From Anaerolineae bacterium (lineage in GTDB: Bacteria > Chloroflexota > Anaerolineae > Promineifilales > Promineifilaceae), in NCBI GenBank assembly GCA_019637635.1, contig JAHBVI010000023.1:1-64000 (forward strand): a stretch of DNA of 64,000 nucleotides, read 5' to 3'. Numbering within the stretch: the stretch's first letter is position 1; each line of letters begins with the position of its first letter. This document shows positions 24,739 through 33,932 of this stretch, piece after piece. Made by a program: the position numbers and the translations under genes. Below the pieces are notes generated by a model. The model was not told the DNA's origin and ran no database searches. It saw only the letters and a program-made list of their open reading frames with translations.

Positions 24739-25890
24739 ATGAAACAAAGAGAAATCGTTATTGTTGGCGCCGGGCCGGTAGGGAGTACGGCCGCCATTGC
24801 TTTAAGGCAACTGGGGCATGATGTCCTGCTTATTGACCGCCAAACGTTTCCGCGTGACAAGTCTTGTGGGGATGGCATCCCGGTTGGTGTCACCGAAATA
24901 GTCTATGATTTAGGATTGAAAGAGGTGTTTGACCAGGAGGATTTTTATCCGATAGATGGCGTATGTCTGGTATCACCGGCCGGGCACATCTACGAAAGCA
25001 AGATGAAAAGAGGCAAACAAGGGGGGCAGGCGCACGTGATCCCGCGTGTGCAATTCGACGCCCTGCTACAAGAGCAAGCGGTGCGGGCGGGCGCTGAATT
25101 TTTCCAGGCGCGCGTCAAAGAACCCATCGTGGAAAGTGGGCAGGTACGCGGGGTAAAAGCACAGGGGGCGGATGGTTTGCTGGTTATTCCGGCGAGATTG
25201 GTACTGGCAGCCGATGGCGCTACCTCGGTTATTAGCCGGGCTTTGCAGCCACAGCGCCCGCCGGATGTGCATCGGGCGGTGGCGCTGCGGGCGTATATGG
25301 AGGAGCTGGAGGTGCGGCCGCACCAGGTGGAGTTCTTTTTGCATCGGGGAATTTTGCCGGGGTATGCCTGGATTTTTCCCATGGGGGCGCAGAAGGCGAA
25401 CATCGGGTTGGGGATGCGTCTGGACAAGTTCCGCCAACAACAGTTGAGTCTGGAACAACTGCTAGAGAAATTTTTGGCGCTGCCTTTTATGAAAGAGCGT
25501 ATACGGGGCGACGGCCGTTTGCAGGATGTGGCGACCTGGCAGCTTAACTTTGGCTCTTACAAGCGGTTGCCGCGCGCTTTTGATGGGGCGCTGCTGCTGG
25601 GAGATGCTGGCTGGCTGATCGATCCGCTGACCGGGGGCGGCATTGAGAATGGCATGACATCGGCGCTACTGGCGGCGCAAACGGCGCACCGGGCATTGCA
25701 GCAAGGAGATTTTTCGCGCCGGATGCTGCATGAGTATGAACGCGCCTGCCAGGCGGCTATGTGGCCTGTTATGCGGCGCTCTTATTTTGTGCAGCGGTGG
25801 TTGCTGCGGTATCCCTGGCTGCTGGATGGGCTGATCAAATATGCCCGTAACCACCCCAGGTTGGCGGAACTCCTCCTGGCAAAATTATAA
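24739..25890 (+). CDS. Geranylgeranyl-reductase-family FAD-dependent oxidoreductase
   Basis: A 383-residue flavoprotein. FAD-binding motif GAGPVGSTAAIALRQLGHDV at residues ~9-28, CGDG at ~43-46 and the second FAD motif LLLGDAGWLIDPLTGGGIENG near residues 288-308 are typical of the GGR/ChlP family (p-hydroxybenzoate hydroxylase fold), which saturates isoprenoid chains of lipids, quinones or chlorophyll. No photosynthesis genes are present, so an isoprenoid lipid or menaquinone substrate is more likely (inference). ATG 24739 directly precedes the FAD motif. The next gene, a kinase, starts 94 bases later on the same strand. Confidence 0.88.
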   Translation: MKQREIVIVGAGPVGSTAAIALRQLGHDVLLIDRQTFPRDKSCGDGIPVGVTEIVYDLGLKEVFDQEDFYPIDGVCLVSPAGHIYESKMKRGKQGGQAHVIPRVQFDALLQEQAVRAGAEFFQARVKEPIVESGQVRGVKAQGADGLLVIPARLVLAADGATSVISRALQPQRPPDVHRAVALRAYMEELEVRPHQVEFFLHRGILPGYAWIFPMGAQKANIGLGMRLDKFRQQQLSLEQLLEKFLALPFMKERIRGDGRLQDVATWQLNFGSYKRLPRAFDGALLLGDAGWLIDPLTGGGIENGMTSALLAAQTAHRALQQGDFSRRMLHEYERACQAAMWPVMRRSYFVQRWLLRYPWLLDGLIKYARNHPRLAELLLAKL

Positions 25891-25984
25891 CGCCCCTTCT
25901 CGGTGAAACCGGCCACGAACTGTATGAATGATGCCGGAAATATCTTCGCGCCCTGGCATTCTTTGCGGATAATAGTCACGAGGT

Positions 25985-27892
25985 ATGATGACATTGTCTG
26001 AGAAATCGTTGGCTACTGAAAAAGATGCTTTGACCCGGCGCGTGATTGAACTGGAGACCATTGCCCAGATCAGCACGGCCGTTTCCGGCATCCTGGACCT
26101 CGATCAGCTTTTACAATTTGCCCTGGTGCGCACCAAAGAGCAGTTCAATTTGTATCATGTCAACATCGCCCTGCTGGACGAGGCCGGCGAGAATTTGCTG
26201 CCGGTGATGGGTGATAAGGACTTGCTGAGTAAGGATTCGCCGGTGCCGGCCATCCCGCTGCAACAGCGCCCGTCCATCTGTGCCCGCGTTGCCCGCGAAC
26301 GCATTGTGATGGTGGTGAATGACGTTCACAGCCACCCGGACTTCATGCCCCATCCGGTGCTGCCAGAGGCGGCGGCCGAACTATGCCTGCCGATGACGGT
26401 GGGGGACCAGTTAATTGGCATTTTAGATGTACAGGCCAGGGAGCGTGACCGTTTTACCGAGGAGGATGTGCGCATCCATAAGACGCTGGCGGCGCAGTTC
26501 GCCATTGCCATCCAAAATGCCCGCGCCTTCCGCCTGTTGGCGCGGCGTGCTGAAGAATTGACCATCCTCAACGAAATGAGCCGCTCGCTCAGTTCCACCC
26601 AGGGCATTGAACCGTTGTTGACAACCTTTGTGCAGTATGCCGCCCGGCTGATTGATACCACCAACCTGTTTGTGGCTTTTTATGAGCCGGAAAATCCGGA
26701 GGCGGGGGAGATTGTTTTTGCGTTGGATGTGGCGGACGGACAGTTTAACTGGTATCGTCACCGCCGTCCTTTCCGAAATGGGCTGGTAGAGTACATTATT
26801 CGGACAGAACGGCCGTTGCTTATCCCCGTCTTTGTGGCTGAAAAAGTGCAGGAGCTAAAATTGGATGTACCGCGTGGTGTCCGTTCCAAATCGTGGTTGG
26901 GGGCGCCGATGATCGTCAACGGCCGTGTGATTGGCGTCGTTTCTCTGCAAAATCACACCACGCCTTACCGATTCAATGAAGATACACAGCGTTTGCTGGT
27001 TTTGATGGTGAACCAGGTGGCCCTGGCTGTAGAAAATGCCCGTTTGTATATGGCCTTGCAGGAACAGGCCGCCCACTTAGAGCAAGAGGTGACCCGGCGC
27101 ACCACCGAGCTAACCGCCGCAAACCAACAGCTAACCAGGGAGATCAACGAACGAGAACAAGCTCAGAAGTCACTGCAACTATATTCTCAAGAACTGGAAC
27201 GCAGCAACCATGAATTAGAAAATTTTGCCTATATTGCTTCCCACGATTTACAGGAGCCGCTGCGCAAAATCACCACTTTTGGCAGCCGGTTGGAGGGAAA
27301 ATACGAAACTGTATTGGATCAACGCGGCAGGGATTATCTCAAACGGATGCAGTCGGCAGCGGCCCGGATGCAGGAGCTGATTTTGGATTTGCTGACCTAT
27401 TCTCGCGTGACCACCCACCGCCAGCCGTTTAGTTTTGTTTCTTTGAATGACATTATGCAAGATGTCTTGTCTGATCTGGAAGTGCGCATTGAGCAAACAG
27501 GCGCGACGATGATGGTGGGTAGTTTGCCTGAAATAGAAGCTGACCCGATCCAGATGAGACAACTGCTGCAAAATTTGGTGGGCAATGCCCTGAAATTTAT
27601 AAGCCCGCACAGGCTGCCGGTTATTCAGATTTACAGCCAGCATATGACGGATGCCGGACGAGAGATGTGCCAGATTTTCTTTGAGGACAATGGCATTGGC
27701 ATTGAGGCACAGTACCAGGAGCGAATTTTTGAGATTTTTGAGCGGCTGCACGGCCGTACTGCCTACGAAGGTACCGGCGTGGGCCTGGCCATTTGCCGCA
27801 AAATTGTGGAACGGCACGGGGGTTCAATTTCCGTGGAAAGTGTGCCCGGTGAAGGGGCGACGTTTGTGGTGATGCTGCCGTGCAGGCAATAG
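25985..27892 (+). CDS. Cytoplasmic GAF-GAF sensor histidine kinase
   Basis: A 635-residue protein without membrane segments. Two GAF domains (residues ~25-180 and ~195-355) precede a coiled coil (EQEVTRRTTELTAANQQLTREINE) and a kinase core. The H-box is IASHDLQEPLRKI, close to the phytochrome-type HisKA. The ATPase domain shows NLVGNALKF, DNGIG and GTGVGLAI. The first GAF lacks an obvious bilin cysteine. No response regulator is adjacent, so its partner is elsewhere. ATG 25985 follows GAGGT; a second ATG is next to it. Confidence 0.9.
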   Translation: MMTLSEKSLATEKDALTRRVIELETIAQISTAVSGILDLDQLLQFALVRTKEQFNLYHVNIALLDEAGENLLPVMGDKDLLSKDSPVPAIPLQQRPSICARVARERIVMVVNDVHSHPDFMPHPVLPEAAAELCLPMTVGDQLIGILDVQARERDRFTEEDVRIHKTLAAQFAIAIQNARAFRLLARRAEELTILNEMSRSLSSTQGIEPLLTTFVQYAARLIDTTNLFVAFYEPENPEAGEIVFALDVADGQFNWYRHRRPFRNGLVEYIIRTERPLLIPVFVAEKVQELKLDVPRGVRSKSWLGAPMIVNGRVIGVVSLQNHTTPYRFNEDTQRLLVLMVNQVALAVENARLYMALQEQAAHLEQEVTRRTTELTAANQQLTREINEREQAQKSLQLYSQELERSNHELENFAYIASHDLQEPLRKITTFGSRLEGKYETVLDQRGRDYLKRMQSAAARMQELILDLLTYSRVTTHRQPFSFVSLNDIMQDVLSDLEVRIEQTGATMMVGSLPEIEADPIQMRQLLQNLVGNALKFISPHRLPVIQIYSQHMTDAGREMCQIFFEDNGIGIEAQYQERIFEIFERLHGRTAYEGTGVGLAICRKIVERHGGSISVESVPGEGATFVVMLPCRQ

Positions 27893-27944
27893 GGAGATTG
27901 CGCAATTTCCCAATCTCCTAATCTCCTAATCTCTCATTCCCCAA
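27893..27944. repeat. STRR-like repeat (GAGATT / CTAATCTC)
   Basis: Inverted CTCCTAAT units. On the minus strand they encode the last residues (ERLGD) and TAG stop of the O-antigen-ligase-like gene. Confidence 0.76.
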
Positions 27945-29360
27945 CCGCGTGGCCGCGGCGGCCAGCCCTACCAACAGCCAGAAGGCAGTGACGGCGTGGT
28001 GAAATTCCAGGTTGAACAGGTAATGGTCAAACAATCCGGCAACCAACCCGCCGATGATGGCCGCGTGTAAGCCCAACCAGACAGGGTCTTTACGGCCGTC
28101 GGCCTTGATCGTCCCCCGGTTGAAAAAGGCATAGGCAAACAGCGTGCCCAACACCGCAAAAAAGGCCAGCAGCCCCACCAGCCCCATCGTCTGGGCGATG
28201 GTCAGATAGACGTTAGCTACCCCCAGGTAAATGTCAATGTCCGGCGTCCCGGCAAAACCAACGCCAAAAACGGGATACCGCTGCACCAGGATCAGGGCGT
28301 CTTTGTATTCACCAAAGCGCATTTGGGTAGCCAGGTCTTGCCCCTGCACCCCTTCTACAAAACGGGCGATGTAGGTTTGGGCCGGCGGCAGCAGCAAAAA
28401 GAGCAGGCCAATGACGACCATGTACGGCAGCAGCCGCCGGTAACGGGCCAAAGCCACAAAACCTAACCCGGCTACCAGCCCTACCAGCGCCCCCCTTGAA
28501 AACGTCAGGATCAACGCCAGAAAAATGGAGCCGACGACAAAATAGGTGAGCCAGCGGGGGAACAACGGCCGTTTGGCCACCAACTGCGGCCCGGCCAATG
28601 CCCCCAGCATCAGCAGCAGTCCGCCCAGCACGTTGGGGTCTACGGAGGTGCCAATGGCCCGTTCCGAAAGTTCCGGGTTCTCCTCGATGTACCGGATGAC
28701 CCAACCGCCGGGGTAGCCAACCCGCGTGAGTACGTTCAGCAGCTCATTGGTGGTTTCTTCCGGCAGCAGCCACAAGCCAATTGCCAGCAGCGCCGCCCCG
28801 GCCCCGGCCAACAGCAGCACCTTCACCAGCCGTTCCAACTGTTCCCAGGTGCGGCAGTAATCAACAACCACCAGCACAAATAGTAGGCTCAAGATCAGTT
28901 CGGCAAATTTGCGCAGCAAGGTGGGGGTGAGCGGCCCGTTAGCCAGCCCAAAAATGAAGGCAAACAGGGCGATGATGATAAAAATGAGCAGCGGTAGGGT
29001 GATGGGCGTGATGATGACGTCCCGTTGTTTGCCCGTGACCAACTCCAAGGCCCAGACGCCCACGACGGCGGCCAATGCCAGGTCTAAAAATGTGGGCGTC
29101 AGGCCAATGTCAACGGGAATGGTGGCAAAGGGCAGCAGGCAAACGACGGCCATCACGCCCCAAAAGCCCAGTTCGATATTGCGCAACACTACCACCACCG
29201 CTACCCCGGCCAACAGCAGCGCCAGTGCCGCCAACGGCCCGCCATACGCCAGCAGCAGGCCACCGAACACGGCCGTGACGGCCACTAACACCGCTAACAG
29301 CAGGGTGTTTCGTGAGGCGTGATGCGTAATGCGTGATGCGTGATCCGTGTTTTGTTCCAT
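27918..29360 (-). CDS. O-antigen ligase/polymerase-like membrane protein
   Basis: A 480-residue protein with about twelve membrane helices and a large extracytoplasmic loop between them (LPEETTNELLNVLTRVGYPGGWV...), the Wzy/WaaL layout. TFSRGALVGLVAG around residue 285 and YPVFGVGFAGTPD near residue 380 match the O-antigen-ligase domain. It should join or polymerise surface glycans on the outer face of the membrane. The first ~18 residues (HASRITHHASRN) are encoded by a tandem-repeat tract. Its ATG overlaps the upstream glycosyltransferase's TGA (TGATG), so the two are translationally coupled. Its last codons and stop are also repeat-derived. Confidence 0.86.
   Translation of the reverse strand: MEQNTDHASRITHHASRNTLLLAVLVAVTAVFGGLLLAYGGPLAALALLLAGVAVVVVLRNIELGFWGVMAVVCLLPFATIPVDIGLTPTFLDLALAAVVGVWALELVTGKQRDVIITPITLPLLIFIIIALFAFIFGLANGPLTPTLLRKFAELILSLLFVLVVVDYCRTWEQLERLVKVLLLAGAGAALLAIGLWLLPEETTNELLNVLTRVGYPGGWVIRYIEENPELSERAIGTSVDPNVLGGLLLMLGALAGPQLVAKRPLFPRWLTYFVVGSIFLALILTFSRGALVGLVAGLGFVALARYRRLLPYMVVIGLLFLLLPPAQTYIARFVEGVQGQDLATQMRFGEYKDALILVQRYPVFGVGFAGTPDIDIYLGVANVYLTIAQTMGLVGLLAFFAVLGTLFAYAFFNRGTIKADGRKDPVWLGLHAAIIGGLVAGLFDHYLFNLEFHHAVTAFWLLVGLAAAATRLGNERLGD
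29311..29350. repeat. STRR-like repeat at the N-terminus of a coding frame
   Basis: GTGATGCGTAATGCGTGATG-type units run in frame through codons ~4-17 of the O-antigen-ligase-like gene. Confidence 0.72.
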
Positions 29361-31792
29361 CAATCCACTCGTAACAGGGTGAGTTGTAGGAAGTCATCGG
29401 TAGGACGGCCGTCGGCCGTAATCCGCTGCAACCGTTGAAATTCGCCGGTGGGGGAGAGCGCATACAGGCCAATGATGATCGGGTACACATCGGCGGGCGT
29501 CTCCGGGTTGAGCGGCAGCGTCAGAGGGACGGGCTGCGGTGCGCCCACCGGCCACTGCGAGGTGGGAACAGACAAATTCACATTTGCCCAAAGTGTTGTG
29601 TCCTGGTCTACGACCTGGGCAAAGATGGTGTAATCGGCCGTAACAGGCTGGCTTAACTGCCAGTACAGCGTTAGCTCTGCCGTTTCCCCGGCCGTCGTGC
29701 GGCGGGGATTGAGTTCATAGCCGACCAGGGTGAACCCCTTTTCAAAGTTGACGGAGATGGGGTTAGGCATTTCGCCGGGCACGGCCGTGAGCGGCACATC
29801 GGCCAGCGCCACCGCATTCTCATGCACCGGCAGGCGGCTTTCCGTCACGGGCAGCCGTTCGCACGCCGGGCAGGTAGCGTAGTCGTAGAGGCCCACGGTC
29901 AGTTCCAGGTCAATGGGGGCTACGGCCGTGTCGGGCACAGTCAAAGCGTGGCGGGTGACAATGCGCTCGCCCGGCTGCAAAAGTGAGGTGGGGCGCAACC
30001 CCTGGCCATGAAACATGTCCCGTTGGGCAATCGGCCGTTCCAGCACCGGGTCATTGAGATGGACAAAGATGCTCCAGTTGCGGGCAATGGGCTGCGTGAC
30101 CTCCCATTCTAATGTGACCCAGACTGTCTCGCCGGGCTGCACGGCCGTTGGCGACCATTCATAGCCCACCAGTTTAAGTTCATTGCCAAAGGTGACGGCC
30201 GTTTGGATTTGTGGCGGGTTGTAATGGGGTGGTTGGTAAGACGGCCGTATCCATAAAAACGGGGCCAGCGCCGCCACCACAAACATAAAACTGCCTAAAC
30301 CGGCTATCACCCAAACTGCCGGGCGGCGCGGCAGCCAGCCCACCAGCCCCACCACCAGCAACGTTGTCAATGTAGAGAGCGCCGTAAACACCAGCCGCCC
30401 CTGCGAAGACCAGGTCGTCGTTGCCCACTGAATCAGCCCCACCACCACCGCCGCCGAAAAAAGCAGGCAGACGATGAGGGCAAAATAGCGTTCGACGAAG
30501 CGGAGGAGATTGGAGATTAGAGATTGAAGATTGAACCGAAAATCTCCAATCTCCAATCTCCAATCTCTAATCTTTTTTAGTGCATACACCACAAACCCCA
30601 CCACACTTACCACCAACACCCCATTCAACAGCGCATAAATCCAGCCGAGCATGGGCACATTGACGCCGCCAAACAGACCCCAGTACGCCATCAGGAAGCC
30701 GTGCCGTTCGCTCCACAGTTGGTAGAGCGATGCCGGCGTAGCCCGCTCTCCCAGGACGGCGATAAAAGCGTTCCAGCCCAGGAAGTCGCCATACAGCCGG
30801 ATATTGCGCCAATACCACCACCCGGCAATGAGCACCACCGGCAGCAGCATGACCAGGAAGGTGAGTAGGGTGTGGAGGAGGATACGGCCGTAGGCGGTTA
30901 TCGGTAATCGGTAATCGGTGATCGGTAATCGGTGGGGCGTGATGCGTGATGCGTGATGCGTGACCGATTCACCTGACACCTGAATACCTGACACCTGAGC
31001 ACTTCTTCTCTGCCACTGCGAAATGAAAGCCGTGCCTAAGGCAATGGGGAAAAGGCCAAACGTGCCTTCTTTTGTCAGGATGGCCAGGCCGATGACGACG
31101 CCGATCAAGAGCCAGTGGAGCCAGTAATCGGTAATCGGTAATCGGTGAACGGTAGACCGATTACCGATTACCGATAACCGATTACCGACCACCCGGATCA
31201 ACAGCAGAATGGCCAGCGAGGCCAGGGGGATGGCCAGGTTGTCGTTGTTGACCGAGGCGGTGATGAAGAGGAACATGGGCAGAAAGGCGTTGACGGCGGC
31301 GGCGCCCAGGCGAATTTCAGGCCGGTCTGGTTCCACTTCTCTGGCAATCCGGTACGTCAGGTAAACGGTGGCCGCACCTAACAGGATGGAAAAGAGGCGC
31401 ACCAGCCGCGCCGCCAGCAGTGTGCCCTGCCAGGGGTTCCAGGCCGGATCGTGAATGGTCAGGTTAATGTTGCCATCGGCGGTGATGATGCCGTTGTCTA
31501 CGTGCGGGTTTTCCCAGCGCACCGTTTCCATATCGGCCGTGTCAATCCAAAAGGTCAGCGCCGCGCCTAAATAATAGTAGAGCGGCGGCTGGCTGGCTTC
31601 CTGTTTCCAGGGGCCGGCCTGGGCGGGGTCAAATACCTGCACCGGCAGGGGGTTGCCCGCCGCCAGATGGCGCACCATGGGATAATGCCACAACTCGTCT
31701 GACGCTTCAAAGATGGGGGTGGTGAAGGCATAAACGCCGCCAAGCAGCACAAAGAGGAGGAGGATGAGGGCCAGCCAACGGTTTTCCGTCAT
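29360..31792 (-). CDS. PMT-like membrane glycosyltransferase interrupted in frame by repeats
   Basis: An 810-residue membrane protein, about ten helices plus a long C-terminal extracytoplasmic beta-rich region (two similar ~120-residue domains with VGYEWSPTAVQPGETVWVTL and VGYELNPRRTTAGETAELTL). The first loop (FEASDELWHYPMVRHLAAG, then ASQPPLYYYLGA) is the PMT/ArnT-type acidic loop. Three tracts are coded by tandem repeats: NRLSVIGNRS...RLPITDY (~31118-31189), TGIQVSGESVTHHASRITPH...LPITDYRLPITAY (~30893-31008) and RDWRLEIGDFRFNLQSLIS (~30502-30573). All keep the frame and lie between membrane segments. It works with the overlapping O-antigen-ligase-like gene in surface glycan assembly (inference). 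Confidence 0.85.
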   Translation of the reverse strand: MTENRWLALILLLFVLLGGVYAFTTPIFEASDELWHYPMVRHLAAGNPLPVQVFDPAQAGPWKQEASQPPLYYYLGAALTFWIDTADMETVRWENPHVDNGIITADGNINLTIHDPAWNPWQGTLLAARLVRLFSILLGAATVYLTYRIAREVEPDRPEIRLGAAAVNAFLPMFLFITASVNNDNLAIPLASLAILLLIRVVGNRLSVIGNRSTVHRLPITDYWLHWLLIGVVIGLAILTKEGTFGLFPIALGTAFISQWQRRSAQVSGIQVSGESVTHHASRITPHRLPITDYRLPITAYGRILLHTLLTFLVMLLPVVLIAGWWYWRNIRLYGDFLGWNAFIAVLGERATPASLYQLWSERHGFLMAYWGLFGGVNVPMLGWIYALLNGVLVVSVVGFVVYALKKIRDWRLEIGDFRFNLQSLISNLLRFVERYFALIVCLLFSAAVVVGLIQWATTTWSSQGRLVFTALSTLTTLLVVGLVGWLPRRPAVWVIAGLGSFMFVVAALAPFLWIRPSYQPPHYNPPQIQTAVTFGNELKLVGYEWSPTAVQPGETVWVTLEWEVTQPIARNWSIFVHLNDPVLERPIAQRDMFHGQGLRPTSLLQPGERIVTRHALTVPDTAVAPIDLELTVGLYDYATCPACERLPVTESRLPVHENAVALADVPLTAVPGEMPNPISVNFEKGFTLVGYELNPRRTTAGETAELTLYWQLSQPVTADYTIFAQVVDQDTTLWANVNLSVPTSQWPVGAPQPVPLTLPLNPETPADVYPIIIGLYALSPTGEFQRLQRITADGRPTDDFLQLTLLRVD
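30502..30573. repeat. STRR-like repeat inside a coding frame
   Basis: GGAGATT/AGAGATT units then inverted CCAATCTC units, ~72 bases (24 codons), in a hydrophilic loop of the glycosyltransferase. Confidence 0.75.
30893..31008. repeat. Composite STRR-like repeat inside a coding frame
   Basis: Three unit families in a row: GGTAATCG, then GTGATGC, then ACACCTGA. About 116 bases, in a loop of the glycosyltransferase; the frame stays open. Confidence 0.77.
31118..31189. repeat. STRR-like repeat inside a coding frame
   Basis: GGTAATCG units then inverted CGATTACC units around GGTGAACGGTAGACC: a potential ~30 bp stem within the frame. Confidence 0.75.
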
Positions 31793-31982
31793 AGAGGGGG
31801 GATTTTACCTGTAAGTGCCCCCACTGCCACCTGTGGTCGGCACATGCTCAATCTACGTTTAGTCTGTGATTGATTGTCGCTGCTTCCGCATTTATACTTG
31901 GATGAGCGATTCACGGCCGTCATCATCCACACGAATTGCCGGGTACTGGTTTTTACGTAGAATCCAGGAAAGGCCAAATCTG

Positions 31983-33785
31983 ATGCAGTCCACCCATTTG
32001 CCATATTTACTGCCTTACGTGATTTCCTTCTTCATTTCGTTGAGCGTGGCCGTGTATGCCTGGCAGCGGCGCGGTATCCCCGGTGCGCGGTCATTTGCGT
32101 TGGTGGTGGGCAGCCAGGCGGCCTGGACGTTTGGGTATATTTTTGAACTGAACAGCGACACACTGGCGGGTAAACTGTTTTGGGACAACATGCAGTTTGT
32201 GGCCTCTTTTATCTGGCCGCTGGTCTTTCTGAGGTTTGCCCTGATTTACACCGGACGGTCGTTCAAACGGCCGTACCTGGCCTGGTTGTTGCTCAGTGCG
32301 CCTTTTTTGCTTTTTGTGGGATTCATGCTGACAAGCAGGTTTCGCGGGTGGATACGGCCGTCGGCTGACCTCATCCCTGGTGAACCTTTTGCTGCCCTGA
32401 CATATGAATTTACGACGGCCGTCTGGTTAGTTAGCAGTTACGCCTATATCCTCGTTTTCATAGCCCTTTACCTCTTAATCATCACCTTCATCCGAAGCCA
32501 GGAGTTGTATCGGCGGCAGATGCTCATTGTGGTCACTGGTGCGCTTATCCCTCTGGTGGGTGTTCTGCTCACGCTCCTTGGTATCACTTTCTCCCTTCAA
32601 CGGGATACAACGCCTATCACTTTTGCCATGAGCAATCTGCTGATCGCCTGGGGGCTTTTTCATTACCGGCTTTTTGACATTGTGCCCGTCGCCCGCGATA
32701 CGGTTTTTGATGGCATCAGCGATTATGTGTTGGTGCTGGATGCAAACAACCGGCTGGTAGATATTAACCCGGCGGCGCAGCGCGCGTTGGGCGTGCCCAC
32801 CAGCCGGTTAATCGGCCAACCGGCCATGCAGGTATTGGCAGCCTGGGGTGATCTGGTCAGTGAGTTTGGGCCAGAGACCTCGCTCAAAACAGAGATTAAG
32901 ATTGACCGGCAGGGGCAGACACGATTCCTGGCGCTGCGCATTACGCCGCTTCACTTGCATAAGGATAACGGCCGTGGCGGTAACGGCCGTATCATTGTGG
33001 CCCGTGATGTCACCGAGCGTAAACGGGCTGAACAAATGTTGGAAGAACGCTCGGAGCAGTTAGAGGCGGCCAATGAAGAACTCCGCATTCTCAGCCAGGT
33101 AAAAGATGAATTTGTAGCCAATGTCTCGCACGAACTACGCACCCCACTGACGAACATCAAGCTGTACCATGATCTGTTGGTGCGCTATCCTCACCGGCAG
33201 GAACAATATCTGGCCGTGTTGCAGCGGGAAACAGACCGTCTGGAGACGCTCATTGAAGATTTACTGCTGCTTTCTCGGTTAGATAGAGAGGTGGTTGAGC
33301 TAAAATTTGAAACCGTAGACCTCAATGTGCTGGTGGAAAATATGGTGCATGACCGGCAGGCATTGGTCGAAAGTCGTGGTCTAGCAGTGGCGGTTCGTTT
33401 GTTGGCTACGGCCGTGTTGGCTGAGGCCGATGCTACCCTTATCAGCCAGGCGTTGAGTGTGCTGCTGACCAATGCCACCAATTACACACCGGCAGGTGGC
33501 GCGATAGAGGTTTACACGGAGGTGGAGTGCAGCCATGGCCATAACTGGGCTGGTTTTTGTGTGCAAGATACCGGGCCGGGCATTCTCCCCGCCGAACAAG
33601 CGAAACTGTTCAGCCGTTTCTTTCGCGGCGAGGCAGCCCATTCCAGCCACACCGCCGGCACTGGCTTAGGACTGGCTATTGCCAAAGAGATTATTGACCG
33701 GCATCATGGCCGTATCATCGTCGAAAGCACCGGCATACCCGGCGAGGGTGCGGCGTTTCATGTCTGGCTGCCGGTTGGCTCGTGA
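31983..33785 (+). CDS. Membrane sensor histidine kinase with N-terminal 7-helix domain and PAS domain
   Basis: A 600-residue kinase. Residues ~1-230 hold seven membrane helices of the histidine-kinase N-terminal 7TM type (AARSFALVVGSQAAWTFGYIFEL region, WDNMQFVASFIWPLVFLRFALIYTG). A PAS domain follows (ISDYVLVLDANNRLVDINPAAQ), then the H-box (FVANVSHELRTPLTNIKLY) and ATPase motifs (LLTNATNYT, DTGPGI, GTGLGLAIAKEI). It senses a membrane or external cue; the regulator is not adjacent. ATG 31983 follows AGGAAAGG and precedes the first helix; a frame continuing upstream to 31866 has no site. Confidence 0.9.
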   Translation: MQSTHLPYLLPYVISFFISLSVAVYAWQRRGIPGARSFALVVGSQAAWTFGYIFELNSDTLAGKLFWDNMQFVASFIWPLVFLRFALIYTGRSFKRPYLAWLLLSAPFLLFVGFMLTSRFRGWIRPSADLIPGEPFAALTYEFTTAVWLVSSYAYILVFIALYLLIITFIRSQELYRRQMLIVVTGALIPLVGVLLTLLGITFSLQRDTTPITFAMSNLLIAWGLFHYRLFDIVPVARDTVFDGISDYVLVLDANNRLVDINPAAQRALGVPTSRLIGQPAMQVLAAWGDLVSEFGPETSLKTEIKIDRQGQTRFLALRITPLHLHKDNGRGGNGRIIVARDVTERKRAEQMLEERSEQLEAANEELRILSQVKDEFVANVSHELRTPLTNIKLYHDLLVRYPHRQEQYLAVLQRETDRLETLIEDLLLLSRLDREVVELKFETVDLNVLVENMVHDRQALVESRGLAVAVRLLATAVLAEADATLISQALSVLLTNATNYTPAGGAIEVYTEVECSHGHNWAGFCVQDTGPGILPAEQAKLFSRFFRGEAAHSSHTAGTGLGLAIAKEIIDRHHGRIIVESTGIPGEGAAFHVWLPVGS

Positions 33786-33913
33786 TCCGTGATCCGTAAT
33801 CGGTGATCGGTCACTCGTCACTCGTCACTCGTCACTCGTCATTGGTCATGGCATCACTTCATCATCGGACTTCGGGCTTCGGTTCACGGATTACGGGTCA
33901 CGGCTTACGGACT
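33783..33913. repeat. STRR-like repeat, several families
   Basis: CGTGATCC units begin at the kinase stop (TCG TGA TCC), then CACTCGT units, then ACGGATTACGGG units, ending ~20 bases before the ATG at 33933. Confidence 0.76.
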
Positions 33914-33932
33914 TGGCTATACTTACTCCCTC

